Shown: positions 32,304-40,424 of the stretch, in pieces
Position numbering within the stretch: the stretch's first letter is position 1
Layout: each line of letters opens with the position of its first letter
From: UBA3102 sp964413055
GTDB taxonomy: Bacteria; Bacillota; Desulfotomaculia; Desulfotomaculales; Pelotomaculaceae
NCBI GenBank assembly: GCA_964413055.1
Contig: CAYPRB010000009.1
Location: 1 to 64,000 of the forward strand
DNA: 64,000 bases
Direction of reading: 5' to 3'
Program-made: the position numbers and the translations under genes
The notes under the pieces: model-generated
The model's input: the letters and a program-made list of their open reading frames with translations, nothing else
Database searches by the model: none
Told to the model about the DNA's origin: nothing

Positions 32304-33359
32304 GTGATTAAAGTGGTGGAAGCCGCATCAAAAAAAGCGGCCAAGGTGTTTAATGCTTTCCCCCGGGTGATTTACCGGAGTTTTTATCGGGCGCCCGATT
32401 TTCCCGTGTTTGATCGCAACAGTACCGGTTTCGATCCGTTTTTTGCCGCGGTGGAGGCCGTGCCGTTTCTGGCGTTAAAAGACGGCCGCGTTGCAGGGAG
32501 GATTGCTGCCGGCTTTCATCGCGCCTATCCCGCAAAAGAAACCGGTTTTTTTGGTTATTTTGAATCTCTGAACGATTGCGCAGTGGCAAAGGCACTGCTA
32601 AACACCGCGGCCGGGTGGCTGGCCGCCAGGGGTAAGACTAAAATGACCGGACCGGTAGATCTTACCCCTCACGAACGATTGGGATTGCTGGTGGAAGGGT
32701 TCAGGGAACAACGTTTCCCCGGCATGCCCTACAACCCGCCGTATTACCAGGGTTTAATCACCGGCTGCGGGCTGGAACCGGAAGCGGCTCTTTTTACCTA
32801 CCGCTTTGATTTGCGCCACCGGCTGCCGGATAAGCTGTACCGGGTAGCGGCAAGGGCAAGCCGCGCTAAAGAAGTCCGGATCAGGCAGGTAAATTTTTGC
32901 GACCCGGCAGGGGAAGGAGAAATTTTATCCGTAATCAATAACGGTGCGATGAATAAAATGTGGGGTTTTACCCCGCTGTCTCCGGAGGAGGGTGCAGCTG
33001 TTTGGTGCCGGCTCAAAGGTTTTTATGATCCCGGGCTTGTTTTATTGGCCGAAAAATCCGGTAAACCGGCCGCTCTGTGCCTGGGATTGTATCCTGCCGG
33101 GGGGGCACCTTTTCCAGGCAGGTCAAGCCGGTCCATCGGCAGGCTGGCTGTTTTGGCAGTGCTTCCGGAATACCGTTTTAAAGGTTTAGAAACGGTTTTA
33201 ATCCTGGAACTCGCCGGTCGGGCCCGCTCCAGGGGGATTACTGCTTTTGAAATTTCGCAGGTGGTAGAAAACAACATCATGATGAAACGGATCCTTGATA
33301 ACTTGCCTGGTGTTAATAAAACCGGGGTGCACAAAGTTTATCAGGTCAATGTTGATTAG
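32304..33359 (+). CDS. GNAT-fold acyltransferase-like protein, 351 aa
   Basis: The protein matches the uncharacterised GNAT-like family with an N-terminal AKVFNAFPRVIYRSFY region, FFGYFES and GPVDLTPHERLGLLVEGF in the middle, and a C-terminal acetyl-CoA-binding-like segment (IGRLAVLAVLPEYRFKGLET). The donor and acceptor are unknown. The start is GTG at 32304, seven bases after AGGGGGGCGG. It is a stand-alone gene between the GntR pair and spoVG. There are no membrane helices. Confidence 0.7.
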   Translation: MIKVVEAASKKAAKVFNAFPRVIYRSFYRAPDFPVFDRNSTGFDPFFAAVEAVPFLALKDGRVAGRIAAGFHRAYPAKETGFFGYFESLNDCAVAKALLNTAAGWLAARGKTKMTGPVDLTPHERLGLLVEGFREQRFPGMPYNPPYYQGLITGCGLEPEAALFTYRFDLRHRLPDKLYRVAARASRAKEVRIRQVNFCDPAGEGEILSVINNGAMNKMWGFTPLSPEEGAAVWCRLKGFYDPGLVLLAEKSGKPAALCLGLYPAGGAPFPGRSSRSIGRLAVLAVLPEYRFKGLETVLILELAGRARSRGITAFEISQVVENNIMMKRILDNLPGVNKTGVHKVYQVNVD

Positions 33360-33481
33360 TAATAATTTCATAATAAAGAAATAATTATTTAAAAAACCAA
33401 TTAAAAAGAAGGTATATTAAGGAATATTGCAGAAAGTAATTATTCAAGGTCGGTAACGATTCGGAGGAAGGTGGTGATTAC

Positions 33482-33736
33482 ATGGAAGTTACCGATGTAA
33501 GAGTGCGAAAAGTATTGGCGGAAGGGAAGATGAAGGCGATTGTTTCGGTAACTTTAAACGATTCATTTGTAGTGCATGATGTAAAAGTTGTCGAAGGGCA
33601 GAACGGTTTGTTTGTGGCCATGCCCAGCAGAAAAACTCCGGACGGGGAATTCCGTGACATAGCGCACCCAATTACCTCCTGGGCCCGTGAGTTGATTCAA
33701 ACCGCCGTACTTGAGGCATACAAAGAAGCTATTTAA
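33482..33736 (+). CDS. spoVG: Septation and sporulation regulator SpoVG
   Basis: An 84-residue protein that starts MEVTDVRVRKVLAEGKMKAI and shows the conserved NDSFVVHDVKVVEGQNGLFV and AMPSRK segments. SpoVG binds RNA and DNA and affects asymmetric septation, cortex formation and capsule or virulence genes. Conserved between ispE and glmU. The SigH promoter known in Bacillus could not be recognised with confidence here. A terminator follows the stop. Confidence 0.96.
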   Translation: MEVTDVRVRKVLAEGKMKAIVSVTLNDSFVVHDVKVVEGQNGLFVAMPSRKTPDGEFRDIAHPITSWARELIQTAVLEAYKEAI

Positions 33737-33754
33737 ATTAACTTATTTTTATAA

Positions 33755-33777
33755 AGAGAGCGTAAAGCTCTCTTTTA
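33755..33777 (+). terminator. Terminator after spoVG
   Basis: AGAGAGC (33755-33761) pairs with GCTCTCT (33767-33773) around GTAAA, followed by TTT and a T-rich stretch. Confidence 0.7.
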
Positions 33778-33824
33778 TTGTTGTATGAAAAGGATCTGAC
33801 CACTTTTTGTTGAATAATTTAAAT

Positions 33825-33853
33825 TAGATATTTAAGGGGATTTTATATATAAT
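33825..33853 (+). promoter_or_regulatory. Candidate SigA promoter of glmU
   Basis: TATAAT at 33848-33853 with TAGATA 17 bases upstream (four of six -35 matches). It gives a leader of about 25 bases before glmU. Confidence 0.45.
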
Positions 33854-33884
33854 TTATTTCAGATTTCGTTGAGGGGGGCACTTG

Positions 33885-35249
33885 ATGAATACAGCGGCGG
33901 TAATTCTGGCAGCCGGCAAGGGCACAAGGATGAAATCAAAACTGCCGAAAGTGCTGCATAATTTGTGCGGCATTCCCATGCTGTCGCACATTATAGATGC
34001 GGTTACCGTTGCGGGGGTAAAAAAAACCGTGGTCGTGGCCGGATACGGAGCTGACCTGGTGGCGTGCGAAATAGAGGGAAAAGCGGAGATGGCTATTCAG
34101 GCCGAACAACTGGGAACCGCGCACGCATTGATGCAGGCCGGTCAGAATTTGAAGAGTTTTCGGGGGCAGTTATTGGTCCTGTGTGGCGATACACCGTTGA
34201 TTGAGGCGGATACGTTAGCACTGCTGGCTAAGAGGCATCAGGATACCGGAGCGGCGGCTACAGTGCTGACCGCCGTGTTACAGGACCCCACCGGTTACGG
34301 AAGGGTGCTCAGGGACGGCCGGGGCCGGGTGGTTCGTATTGTGGAGCAAAAAGACGCGTCTCCGGAAATAATAGAGATCCGGGAAGTGAACACCGGCATC
34401 TATTGTTTTGAGCCGCAGGGGGTTTTTGAAGCTTTAAGCCGGGTGACTCCCCAAAATAACCAGAGTGAGTATTATCTTACCGATATTATTGAGATGTATG
34501 TCAGGGAAGGCCGGACGGTGGAGGCGGTCAGGGTTGAAGATCCCGTCCAGGTTACCGGTGTCAACGACCGCATACAGTTGGCCGAAGCGGAGCAGTATAT
34601 GCGGAGAAAGATTCTAAGAGAATTGATGCATTCGGGGGTGACCGTTGTAGACCCAAATTCTACCTTTGTGGGCCGGCAGGTTCGAGTGGGGCGGGATACA
34701 GTGATTCACCCGTTTACTTTCATCGAAGGCAATACCGTGGTAGGCGAAGATTGTACCATAGGTCCCGGTTCACGCCTGGTGGATGCTGTTGTAGGCAGAG
34801 GTGTGACAATACAAAACTCTATTGTGATGGACAGCAGCATAAGCGACCGTTGTCTGATCGGACCGTTTTCCTACTTGCGGCCGGGTACCGTACTGGAGCG
34901 GGAAGTTAAGATCGGTAATTTTGTCGAAATTAAAAAATCCCGGATTAGCGACGGCAGTAAGGTGCCTCACCTCAGTTACGTGGGGGATGCCGATGTCGGT
35001 AAAGAGGTTAACGTCGGGGCGGGTACCATTACCTGCAATTACGACGGCCGGAATAAATGGCCCACGCGCATTGGAGACGGTGCTTTTATCGGAAGCAATA
35101 CCAACTTGGTGGCTCCGGTAGAGGTGGGTGCCGGAGCGGTTACCGGGGCCGGTTCTACCATTACCAAAAATATTCCTGAAGGAGCGCTGGGCGTGGAAAG
35201 GGCTAAGCAAACGGTGATACCGGATTGGGCGGCCCGAAAAAAAATATGA
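33885..35249 (+). CDS. glmU: Bifunctional UDP-GlcNAc pyrophosphorylase / GlcN-1-P acetyltransferase
   Basis: The 454-residue enzyme makes UDP-GlcNAc for peptidoglycan. The N-terminal uridyltransferase has LAAGKGTRMKSKLPKVLH at residues 8-25; the C-terminal half is a left-handed beta-helix with hexapeptide repeats and the acetyltransferase motif NYDGRNKWPTRIGDG. The ATG at 33885 is six bases after GAGGGGGG; an in-frame TTG one codon earlier is less likely. Order glmU-prs is as in Bacillus. Confidence 0.96.
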   Translation: MNTAAVILAAGKGTRMKSKLPKVLHNLCGIPMLSHIIDAVTVAGVKKTVVVAGYGADLVACEIEGKAEMAIQAEQLGTAHALMQAGQNLKSFRGQLLVLCGDTPLIEADTLALLAKRHQDTGAAATVLTAVLQDPTGYGRVLRDGRGRVVRIVEQKDASPEIIEIREVNTGIYCFEPQGVFEALSRVTPQNNQSEYYLTDIIEMYVREGRTVEAVRVEDPVQVTGVNDRIQLAEAEQYMRRKILRELMHSGVTVVDPNSTFVGRQVRVGRDTVIHPFTFIEGNTVVGEDCTIGPGSRLVDAVVGRGVTIQNSIVMDSSISDRCLIGPFSYLRPGTVLEREVKIGNFVEIKKSRISDGSKVPHLSYVGDADVGKEVNVGAGTITCNYDGRNKWPTRIGDGAFIGSNTNLVAPVEVGAGAVTGAGSTITKNIPEGALGVERAKQTVIPDWAARKKI

Positions 35250-35307
35250 CCACCAAGAGCGTGTGTAATAAATAACCTGACCAGGAGCCTGACTGGAGGT
35301 ATGTTAT

Positions 35308-36255
35308 ATGTCATTTAACTTTAAAAAATTAAGAATTTTTTCGGGTAACGCCAATACGGAATTGGCAGAAGAGATTGCCCGGTACCTGGGCGTAGAATTA
35401 GGTTCGGCAGAAGTTACGCGATTTTGTGACGGGGAAATTCAGGTAAAAATCAATGAGAGCGTCAGGGGGGCGGACGTATTCATAATTCAACCTACCTGCG
35501 CTCCCATAAACGAGAACCTGATGGAGTTACTGATACTGATCGACGCCGTGCGGCGTGCTTCCGCCCGGCGTATCACCGCCGTAATGCCTTATTACGGCTA
35601 CGCCCGCCAGGACCGGAAAACCAAGGCCCGCGATCCGATTACCGCCAAGCTGGTTGCCAACATTCTTACGGCCAGCGGCGCCCGGCGGGTTATCTGCATG
35701 GATTTGCATGCCGGACAAATTCAGGGTTTTTTTGATATCCCACTGGACCACTTGCCGGGAGTTCCGATCCTGGCCGAGTATTTTCTGCAAAGAAAGTTGG
35801 AAAATATCGCGGTGGTTTCACCCGATCTGGGTGGAGTAACGAGGGCCAGGAACCTGGCCCAGCGTGTGGGGGCTTCTATTGCCATCATAGACAAACGTCG
35901 TCCGGAGCCCAATGTGGCCGAGGTAGTCAATATCATCGGCGTTATTCGGGGTAAGACAGTAATTATTATCGATGATATTATTGATACCGCCGGAACCATT
36001 ACCAAGGGGGCGGAGGCTTTGAAAGAACGGGGGGCGGGGGATATTTACGTTTGCTGCACTCATCCCGTCCTGTCCGGGCCGGCTATAGCGCGGCTGGCGG
36101 AAGCACCCGTTAAAGAAGTGGTTGTTACCAATACCGTTCCCATTACTCCGGAAAAGATGATTGACAAAATTAAAATTCTTTCGGTCGCGCCGCTTCTGGG
36201 CGAAGCCATTATCCGCATTCACAAGGACCTCTCGGTGAGTAAACTTTTTGATTGA
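35308..36255 (+). CDS. prs: Ribose-phosphate pyrophosphokinase
   Basis: Makes PRPP from ribose 5-phosphate and ATP. The 315-residue protein has FSGNANTELAEEIA at residues 11-24, the flexible YYGYARQDRK loop near residue 95, and the PRPP-binding IIDDIIDTAGTI near residue 220. All key residues are present. Confidence 0.97.
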   Translation: MSFNFKKLRIFSGNANTELAEEIARYLGVELGSAEVTRFCDGEIQVKINESVRGADVFIIQPTCAPINENLMELLILIDAVRRASARRITAVMPYYGYARQDRKTKARDPITAKLVANILTASGARRVICMDLHAGQIQGFFDIPLDHLPGVPILAEYFLQRKLENIAVVSPDLGGVTRARNLAQRVGASIAIIDKRRPEPNVAEVVNIIGVIRGKTVIIIDDIIDTAGTITKGAEALKERGAGDIYVCCTHPVLSGPAIARLAEAPVKEVVVTNTVPITPEKMIDKIKILSVAPLLGEAIIRIHKDLSVSKLFD

Positions 36256-36313
36256 TTTGTGACCGCCCGGTACGCCCGGAAAACGGTATGACCGGTCAAA
36301 AAAGGAGGTTGTG

Positions 36314-37105
36314 ATGATTTTTAAGGATATTATTTTTGACCTGGAAGGTTCCCTGGCGACAATAACCCTGAACCGGCCCGACAGTTATAATGCTCTTGAC
36401 TTGAACATGTCCGGTGAAATGGTTGCCGCTCTGGAGTTGTGTCGCAAGAAGGAGGAAGTCCGGGCGGTTATACTGACCGGTCGGGGAAAGGCTTTTTGTT
36501 CAGGGGGCGATATTAAGTATTTTGAACAGCATGCCGGTTTTGATCCGGGTGAGCCCGTACGCCGCTTGCTGGAACCGCTGCACCGGATAGTGCTGGATAT
36601 CCGGCACCTGCCCAAACCGGTATTGGCGGTCATAAACGGTGCGGTGGGCGGTGCGGGCATGTCTCTTGCGTTGGCTTGTGACCTGCGCATAGCTTCACAA
36701 ACGGCCAAGTTCAGACAGGCGTATACCAATCTGGGTCTGGTGCCGGACGCGGGTTGGAGTTTGTGGACCGTTTTGCTTGCGGGCTTCGGCAGGGCCAGCG
36801 AGATGATTTTTGCGGATCCCGTTTATGACGCACACCAGGCTGAGGAAATGGGCCTGGTGCACCGGGTAGCCGCACCGGAGCGTCTTATGGAAGACGCGCG
36901 CCGGTGGGCGGGTCAAATGGCCGCCGGTCCCACACGTTCATTTGCTGTCGCCAAAGCCAACTTGAACCGTGCTTTTTTACGCCTGCTGGAGCACCAGTTG
37001 GAGGCGGAACGTCAAGGAGTGCTCAGTTCTGCTTATACCGATGATTATCAAGAAGGGTTGAAAGCGTTTAAGGAAAAAAGGAAACCGGTATTCAGGGGCA
37101 GGTAA
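36314..37105 (+). CDS. Enoyl-CoA hydratase/isomerase family protein
   Basis: A 263-residue crotonase-fold protein with RPDSYNALDLNM, the first oxyanion-hole segment ILTGRGKAFCSGGDIKYF near residues 53-70 and the second, GAVGGAGMSLALACDLRIAS near 104-123. The glutamates needed for hydratase activity in classical enoyl-CoA hydratase are not obvious at the usual places, so it may be an isomerase or a specialised member. It is inserted between prs and the c-di-AMP riboswitch and has its own AAAGGAGG. Confidence 0.85.
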   Translation: MIFKDIIFDLEGSLATITLNRPDSYNALDLNMSGEMVAALELCRKKEEVRAVILTGRGKAFCSGGDIKYFEQHAGFDPGEPVRRLLEPLHRIVLDIRHLPKPVLAVINGAVGGAGMSLALACDLRIASQTAKFRQAYTNLGLVPDAGWSLWTVLLAGFGRASEMIFADPVYDAHQAEEMGLVHRVAAPERLMEDARRWAGQMAAGPTRSFAVAKANLNRAFLRLLEHQLEAERQGVLSSAYTDDYQEGLKAFKEKRKPVFRGR

Positions 37106-37252
37106 TAATATCCCTTGATGCGGTTCCTTGTTGATCATGCTTCCGGTTTGTGGTACAATACCACACGTTTGCAATTGTAATATTTGTGTTGATATGTAAC
37201 GATTATTATATACCGGAGCATATAATTGAATATCACTCATCTTGTGCTTAAT

Positions 37253-37421
37253 TCTTTTCTTTAAGAAGCGGGGGAACCAGTTTCCGGGGTGAATCGATTC
37301 CGTGGTTTGTTAAGAAGACCGGTTTTTTGCAGCCGGTCGGGTGTTTAACGGCACCGGATCCGTAGGGTTGCTCTTTCGACCCGAATCCGTCAGCTAACTT
37401 CGTAAGCGTTGAAAGAGAGGA
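37253..37421 (+). ncRNA. c-di-AMP riboswitch (ydaO/yuaA class)
   Basis: The leader shows the ydaO-yuaA consensus: a ten-base P1 helix between 37253-37262 and 37412-37421, the conserved AAGCGGGGGAACCA at 37264-37279, GGGGTGAATC at 37286-37295, and the 3' block GGGTTGCTCTTTCGACCC followed by GAATCCGTCAGCTAACTTCG. The class binds two c-di-AMP molecules and usually turns genes off at high c-di-AMP. A terminator sits at 37473-37499 between the aptamer and the gene, so control is probably by transcription termination. It precedes a glutamate 2,3-aminomutase gene. Confidence 0.9.
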
Positions 37422-37472
37422 TGAAAGGTAAATGCCGATTTCTAATTTCGGTTATTGCCTGGTATGCCTTTT

Positions 37473-37499
37473 TTCCCTGGACCCGGCCGGGGAATTTTT
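37473..37499 (+). terminator. Riboswitch expression-platform terminator
   Basis: TTCCCTGG (37473-37480) pairs with CCGGGGAA (37487-37494), one G-U pair, followed by five T. It lies 38 bases before the aminomutase start and can be the off state of the riboswitch. Confidence 0.75.
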
Positions 37500-37536
37500 A
37501 TGTGTTGGCTGACCCCAATAAAAAGGAGGTGGCTCT

Positions 37537-38805
37537 GTGTCGATACTTTTAAATAAGGATCAAAGTTCCGGCAGCGAGGTAAGAAGGGAGACTGCACTCG
37601 TCCGCGCAGAGGAGTTAAAGAGGAGAATAAGAGGTTACCTGGAACAAAAGGACTTGATTAGAACCGGTTTTGATCTCCGGGAAACTTACGTGCTAAACCG
37701 GGAAAGAATATTAAAACACTTTAATGCCACCGAAAAACAGTGGTATGACTGGCATTGGCAGATGGCGCACCGGATTAACGACCCGGTGGTTTTAGGCAAG
37801 CTGTTTAATTTTGATAAAGAGCAATGCGCCCGGGTGCAGGCCGTCGGGAAACGTTACCGTTGGTCCATTTCCCCTTACTACGCGTCACTAATGGACCCGG
37901 CCGGGACAGATGACCCGATCATGCTGCAGTCGGTACCGTCCTTGGAAGAACTGGACGAAAAAGGTTATGACGACCCGATGGCTGAAGAGTTTACTTCCCC
38001 GGCACCTTGCATTACCAGACGTTATCCCGACCGCTTGATTATCAATGTCACCAACCAGTGTGCCATGTACTGCCGCCATTGCCAGCGGCGCAGGAATATC
38101 GGGGAGGTGGACCGGCACCAGACGCACCAAAACCTGACCGCGGCCCTGGAATATATCCGTCAAAATGAGGAGATTCGCGATGTTTTGATTACCGGCGGCG
38201 ATGCGTTGCTGCTCAGTGACGGTATGATTGACTGGTTGCTCAGTGAGCTTGACGGTATTAAACACGTCGAAATAAAACGACTCGGCACCAGGACACTTGT
38301 TACGCTCCCGCAGCGGGTCACAACGGAACTTTGTAAAATGCTCAAAACACACCCGCCGCTTTATATTAATACTCAATTTAACCACCCGCGGGAGATTACC
38401 CCTGAGAGCAAGCGGGCTTGCGATTTGTTGGTTGATGCAGGCGTGATTCTGGGTAACCAGGCGGTATTATTAAAGAAAGTGAATAATGAGCCGCACGTGA
38501 TGAAAAAATTGAATCAGGAACTTTTACGCATCAGGGTCAGGCCTTACTATATTTTCCATGCCAAACCGGTCAAGGGAACGCATCACTTTATTACCACCGT
38601 GGATGAGGGCATGGAAATCATGGAAAATTTACGCGGCTACACCTCGGGTCTCGCTATTCCGACTTATATCATTAATGCCCCCGGCGGGTACGGAAAGACT
38701 CCGGTGCTGCCCAGTTACGTACTAAAAAAAGAAGACGGTAAAGTCACGCTGCGGACATGGGAAAACAGGGCCATGAAGTATTCCGTTCTGTATGGCGGGG
38801 AATAA
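37537..38805 (+). CDS. eam: Glutamate 2,3-aminomutase (radical SAM, PLP)
   Basis: A KamA-family enzyme of 422 residues. The radical-SAM cysteines are C175, C179 and C182 in CAMYCRHC, and the fold carries the PLP lysine region IILGNQAVLLKKVNNE. In lysine 2,3-aminomutase two aspartates, 37 residues apart, bind the side-chain amine of lysine. Here the matching positions are Lys343 (in FHAKPV) and Asn380 (in IINAPGG), again 37 apart, which is the signature of glutamate 2,3-aminomutase. It should convert L-glutamate to beta-glutamate, a compatible solute. Start is GTG after AAAAGGAGGTGG. The upstream c-di-AMP riboswitch fits osmotic control. A UPF0316 gene follows by 34 bases. Confidence 0.88.
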   Translation: MSILLNKDQSSGSEVRRETALVRAEELKRRIRGYLEQKDLIRTGFDLRETYVLNRERILKHFNATEKQWYDWHWQMAHRINDPVVLGKLFNFDKEQCARVQAVGKRYRWSISPYYASLMDPAGTDDPIMLQSVPSLEELDEKGYDDPMAEEFTSPAPCITRRYPDRLIINVTNQCAMYCRHCQRRRNIGEVDRHQTHQNLTAALEYIRQNEEIRDVLITGGDALLLSDGMIDWLLSELDGIKHVEIKRLGTRTLVTLPQRVTTELCKMLKTHPPLYINTQFNHPREITPESKRACDLLVDAGVILGNQAVLLKKVNNEPHVMKKLNQELLRIRVRPYYIFHAKPVKGTHHFITTVDEGMEIMENLRGYTSGLAIPTYIINAPGGYGKTPVLPSYVLKKEDGKVTLRTWENRAMKYSVLYGGE

Positions 38806-38839
38806 AATAGTTTGATTATATACTCTTGGTGGAGGCATT

Positions 38840-39382
38840 ATGTGGGAATCGCTGGTATTAAACCCATTATTCGGTTACCTGTTTATCTTTTTGGCCAGAG
38901 TGGCGGACATGTCTCTGGATGTTTTACGGTTACTGATGCTGACCCGTGGGTATGCCGTAACGGCGGCAGTGGTAGGTTTTTTTGAAGTGACCGTTTTTGT
39001 GGTGGCCTTAGGCTGGGTGCTATACGACGGGTTAAATGACCCCATCAAAATAATTGCTTATGCCGGCGGGTTTGCAACCGGCAATCTGGTCGGGGCGGTT
39101 ATTGAGGAAAAAATGGCCATCGGGTATGTGGTAATCCAGGTGTTTCCGTCAAAAGAAACCTGCAATGAATTGATTATTCACCTCAGGGAAAATAATTATG
39201 GGGTGACCAGAATTGAAGGAGAAGGCAGGTTCGGCCCGCGGGATATTTTGATGGTTACCACCAAGAGGAAAAATATGCCATATATCATAAAAACCATCGA
39301 ACAGGTGGCACCGGAAACCTTTTTCAGCATCTCTGATATTCGTTCCATTCACGGCGGGGTATTCCCCCGCCGCAGGCCGTAA
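38840..39382 (+). CDS. UPF0316 membrane protein (DUF5698 + DUF2179)
   Basis: The 180-residue protein has three N-terminal membrane helices (about residues 8-110, with the MSLDVLRLLMLTRGY segment) and a C-terminal cytoplasmic DUF2179 domain (VFPSKETCNELIIHLRENNY, GPRDILMVTTKRK). DUF2179 is a small ligand-sensing-like domain of unknown ligand. It starts 34 bases after eam with no terminator between, so it probably belongs to the c-di-AMP-controlled transcript. A transport or signalling role in osmotic adaptation is possible but unproven. Confidence 0.8.
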   Translation: MWESLVLNPLFGYLFIFLARVADMSLDVLRLLMLTRGYAVTAAVVGFFEVTVFVVALGWVLYDGLNDPIKIIAYAGGFATGNLVGAVIEEKMAIGYVVIQVFPSKETCNELIIHLRENNYGVTRIEGEGRFGPRDILMVTTKRKNMPYIIKTIEQVAPETFFSISDIRSIHGGVFPRRRP

Positions 39383-39411
39383 CTACAGGTCACGGTTTAT
39401 GAGAACACGAA

Positions 39412-39449
39412 ACTGGAAGCGCAGATATTTTAGGGCTTCCAGTCTTTAT
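39412..39449 (+). terminator. Terminator after the eam-UPF0316 operon
   Basis: ACTGGAAGC (39412-39420) pairs with GCTTCCAGT (39435-39443) over a 14-base loop and is followed by CTTTATT. Confidence 0.55.
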
Positions 39450-39510
39450 TGGCTTGTGTGACCGGCATCCGGGACGGGCCGCGGCAGTATTTTTTTTTAA
39501 CACCAGGTTT

Positions 39511-40314
39511 TCAGGTTAAGGGGGGCGCGGGCGGATCTTTACGGGGTTCGTTGCTGTTTTCGGCAGGGTCCGGGTTTGTTTTTTCATGTGTTTGCGTTTC
39601 CTGCCGGAAACTGGTTTGCACCGATTGGTTTTGGTTCTTATACGTCATTTCATTTACTTCGTCTGCGGCGGCGGACCCGGATGCATCTTTTGGTTTTTTA
39701 TCCGGGGACTTATGAAAACCGCCACCCAGATTTTTGGTTTTTTGGATGGTGCTTTCCCAGAACTGTCCGGTAGATTCCCGGATGTTTTTAACCGTTTCTT
39801 GCAGTCCCCCGTCCAGCTTGAGAATTTTTTCCGGGCTTTCATTCGAGACTATGGTTACTTCCGCCCCCAGGGTGCGCACATATGATATATCCAGAAAAGC
39901 ACGTCCACTGATAACACCGTTGATAAAGTTACCCGAAAACTCCAGACCGGTGATGGTTCCCGTACCGCTATCCACGTAATATTCATCAACATATCCCAAT
40001 ACATTGCCGTTTTCAGCGACAATTTTAGTACCGATGATGTTTATCTTATCTTTTAAAAGTTTAATCACGTCCGGCAGTCCGGCAGCTTTGTCGGCGCCGG
40101 AAGTTTTTTCGATGGTGACGGCATCATCACCCACGCTGTGGATTTTATGAAAGGGAATGAATTTTTGCTCTTTGAACCATCTTTTTCCTTCAATGATTAA
40201 CGCGGCCACTTTTTTTGAAACCGGTTCTACCACCAATCCTTTTACGGTTCCGATTTGCCGGCCTTCTTCCAGGCTAATCACCGGCATGGAGGTTAATTTT
40301 TTGCTTTTGCGCAT
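39511..40314 (-). CDS. PRC-barrel protein with low-complexity tail
   Basis: A 267-residue protein with two PRC-barrel domains (LTSMPVISLEEGRQIGTVKG, and IIGTKIVAENGNVLGYVDEY near residue 93) and a Lys/Asn/Pro-rich C-terminal tail of about 90 residues. PRC barrels mediate protein and RNA interactions; this two-barrel form is frequent in Firmicutes and unassigned. It is on the reverse strand, between the eam operon and rplY. The ATG follows AAAGGGGG. Confidence 0.8.
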   Translation of the reverse strand: MRKSKKLTSMPVISLEEGRQIGTVKGLVVEPVSKKVAALIIEGKRWFKEQKFIPFHKIHSVGDDAVTIEKTSGADKAAGLPDVIKLLKDKINIIGTKIVAENGNVLGYVDEYYVDSGTGTITGLEFSGNFINGVISGRAFLDISYVRTLGAEVTIVSNESPEKILKLDGGLQETVKNIRESTGQFWESTIQKTKNLGGGFHKSPDKKPKDASGSAAADEVNEMTYKNQNQSVQTSFRQETQTHEKTNPDPAENSNEPRKDPPAPPLT

Positions 40315-40424
40315 CTTCTTACCCCCTTTGTTCAATCACATTGCTTTTTAATTTGTATTCCCGCTGCAGAATGATTATGACAAATAAAGGGAATAATATT
40401 TCTTAAAGGAGGCTGTTATGGGGC

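Noticed and set aside
33419..33450. SigH promoter for spoVG
   Set aside because: An AGGAATAT -35-like element exists, but no acceptable -10 follows at the right spacing.
39449..39979. Several forward frames over 39.4-40.0 kb
   Set aside because: All are antisense to the PRC-barrel gene, whose reverse frame has domains and a good ribosome site.
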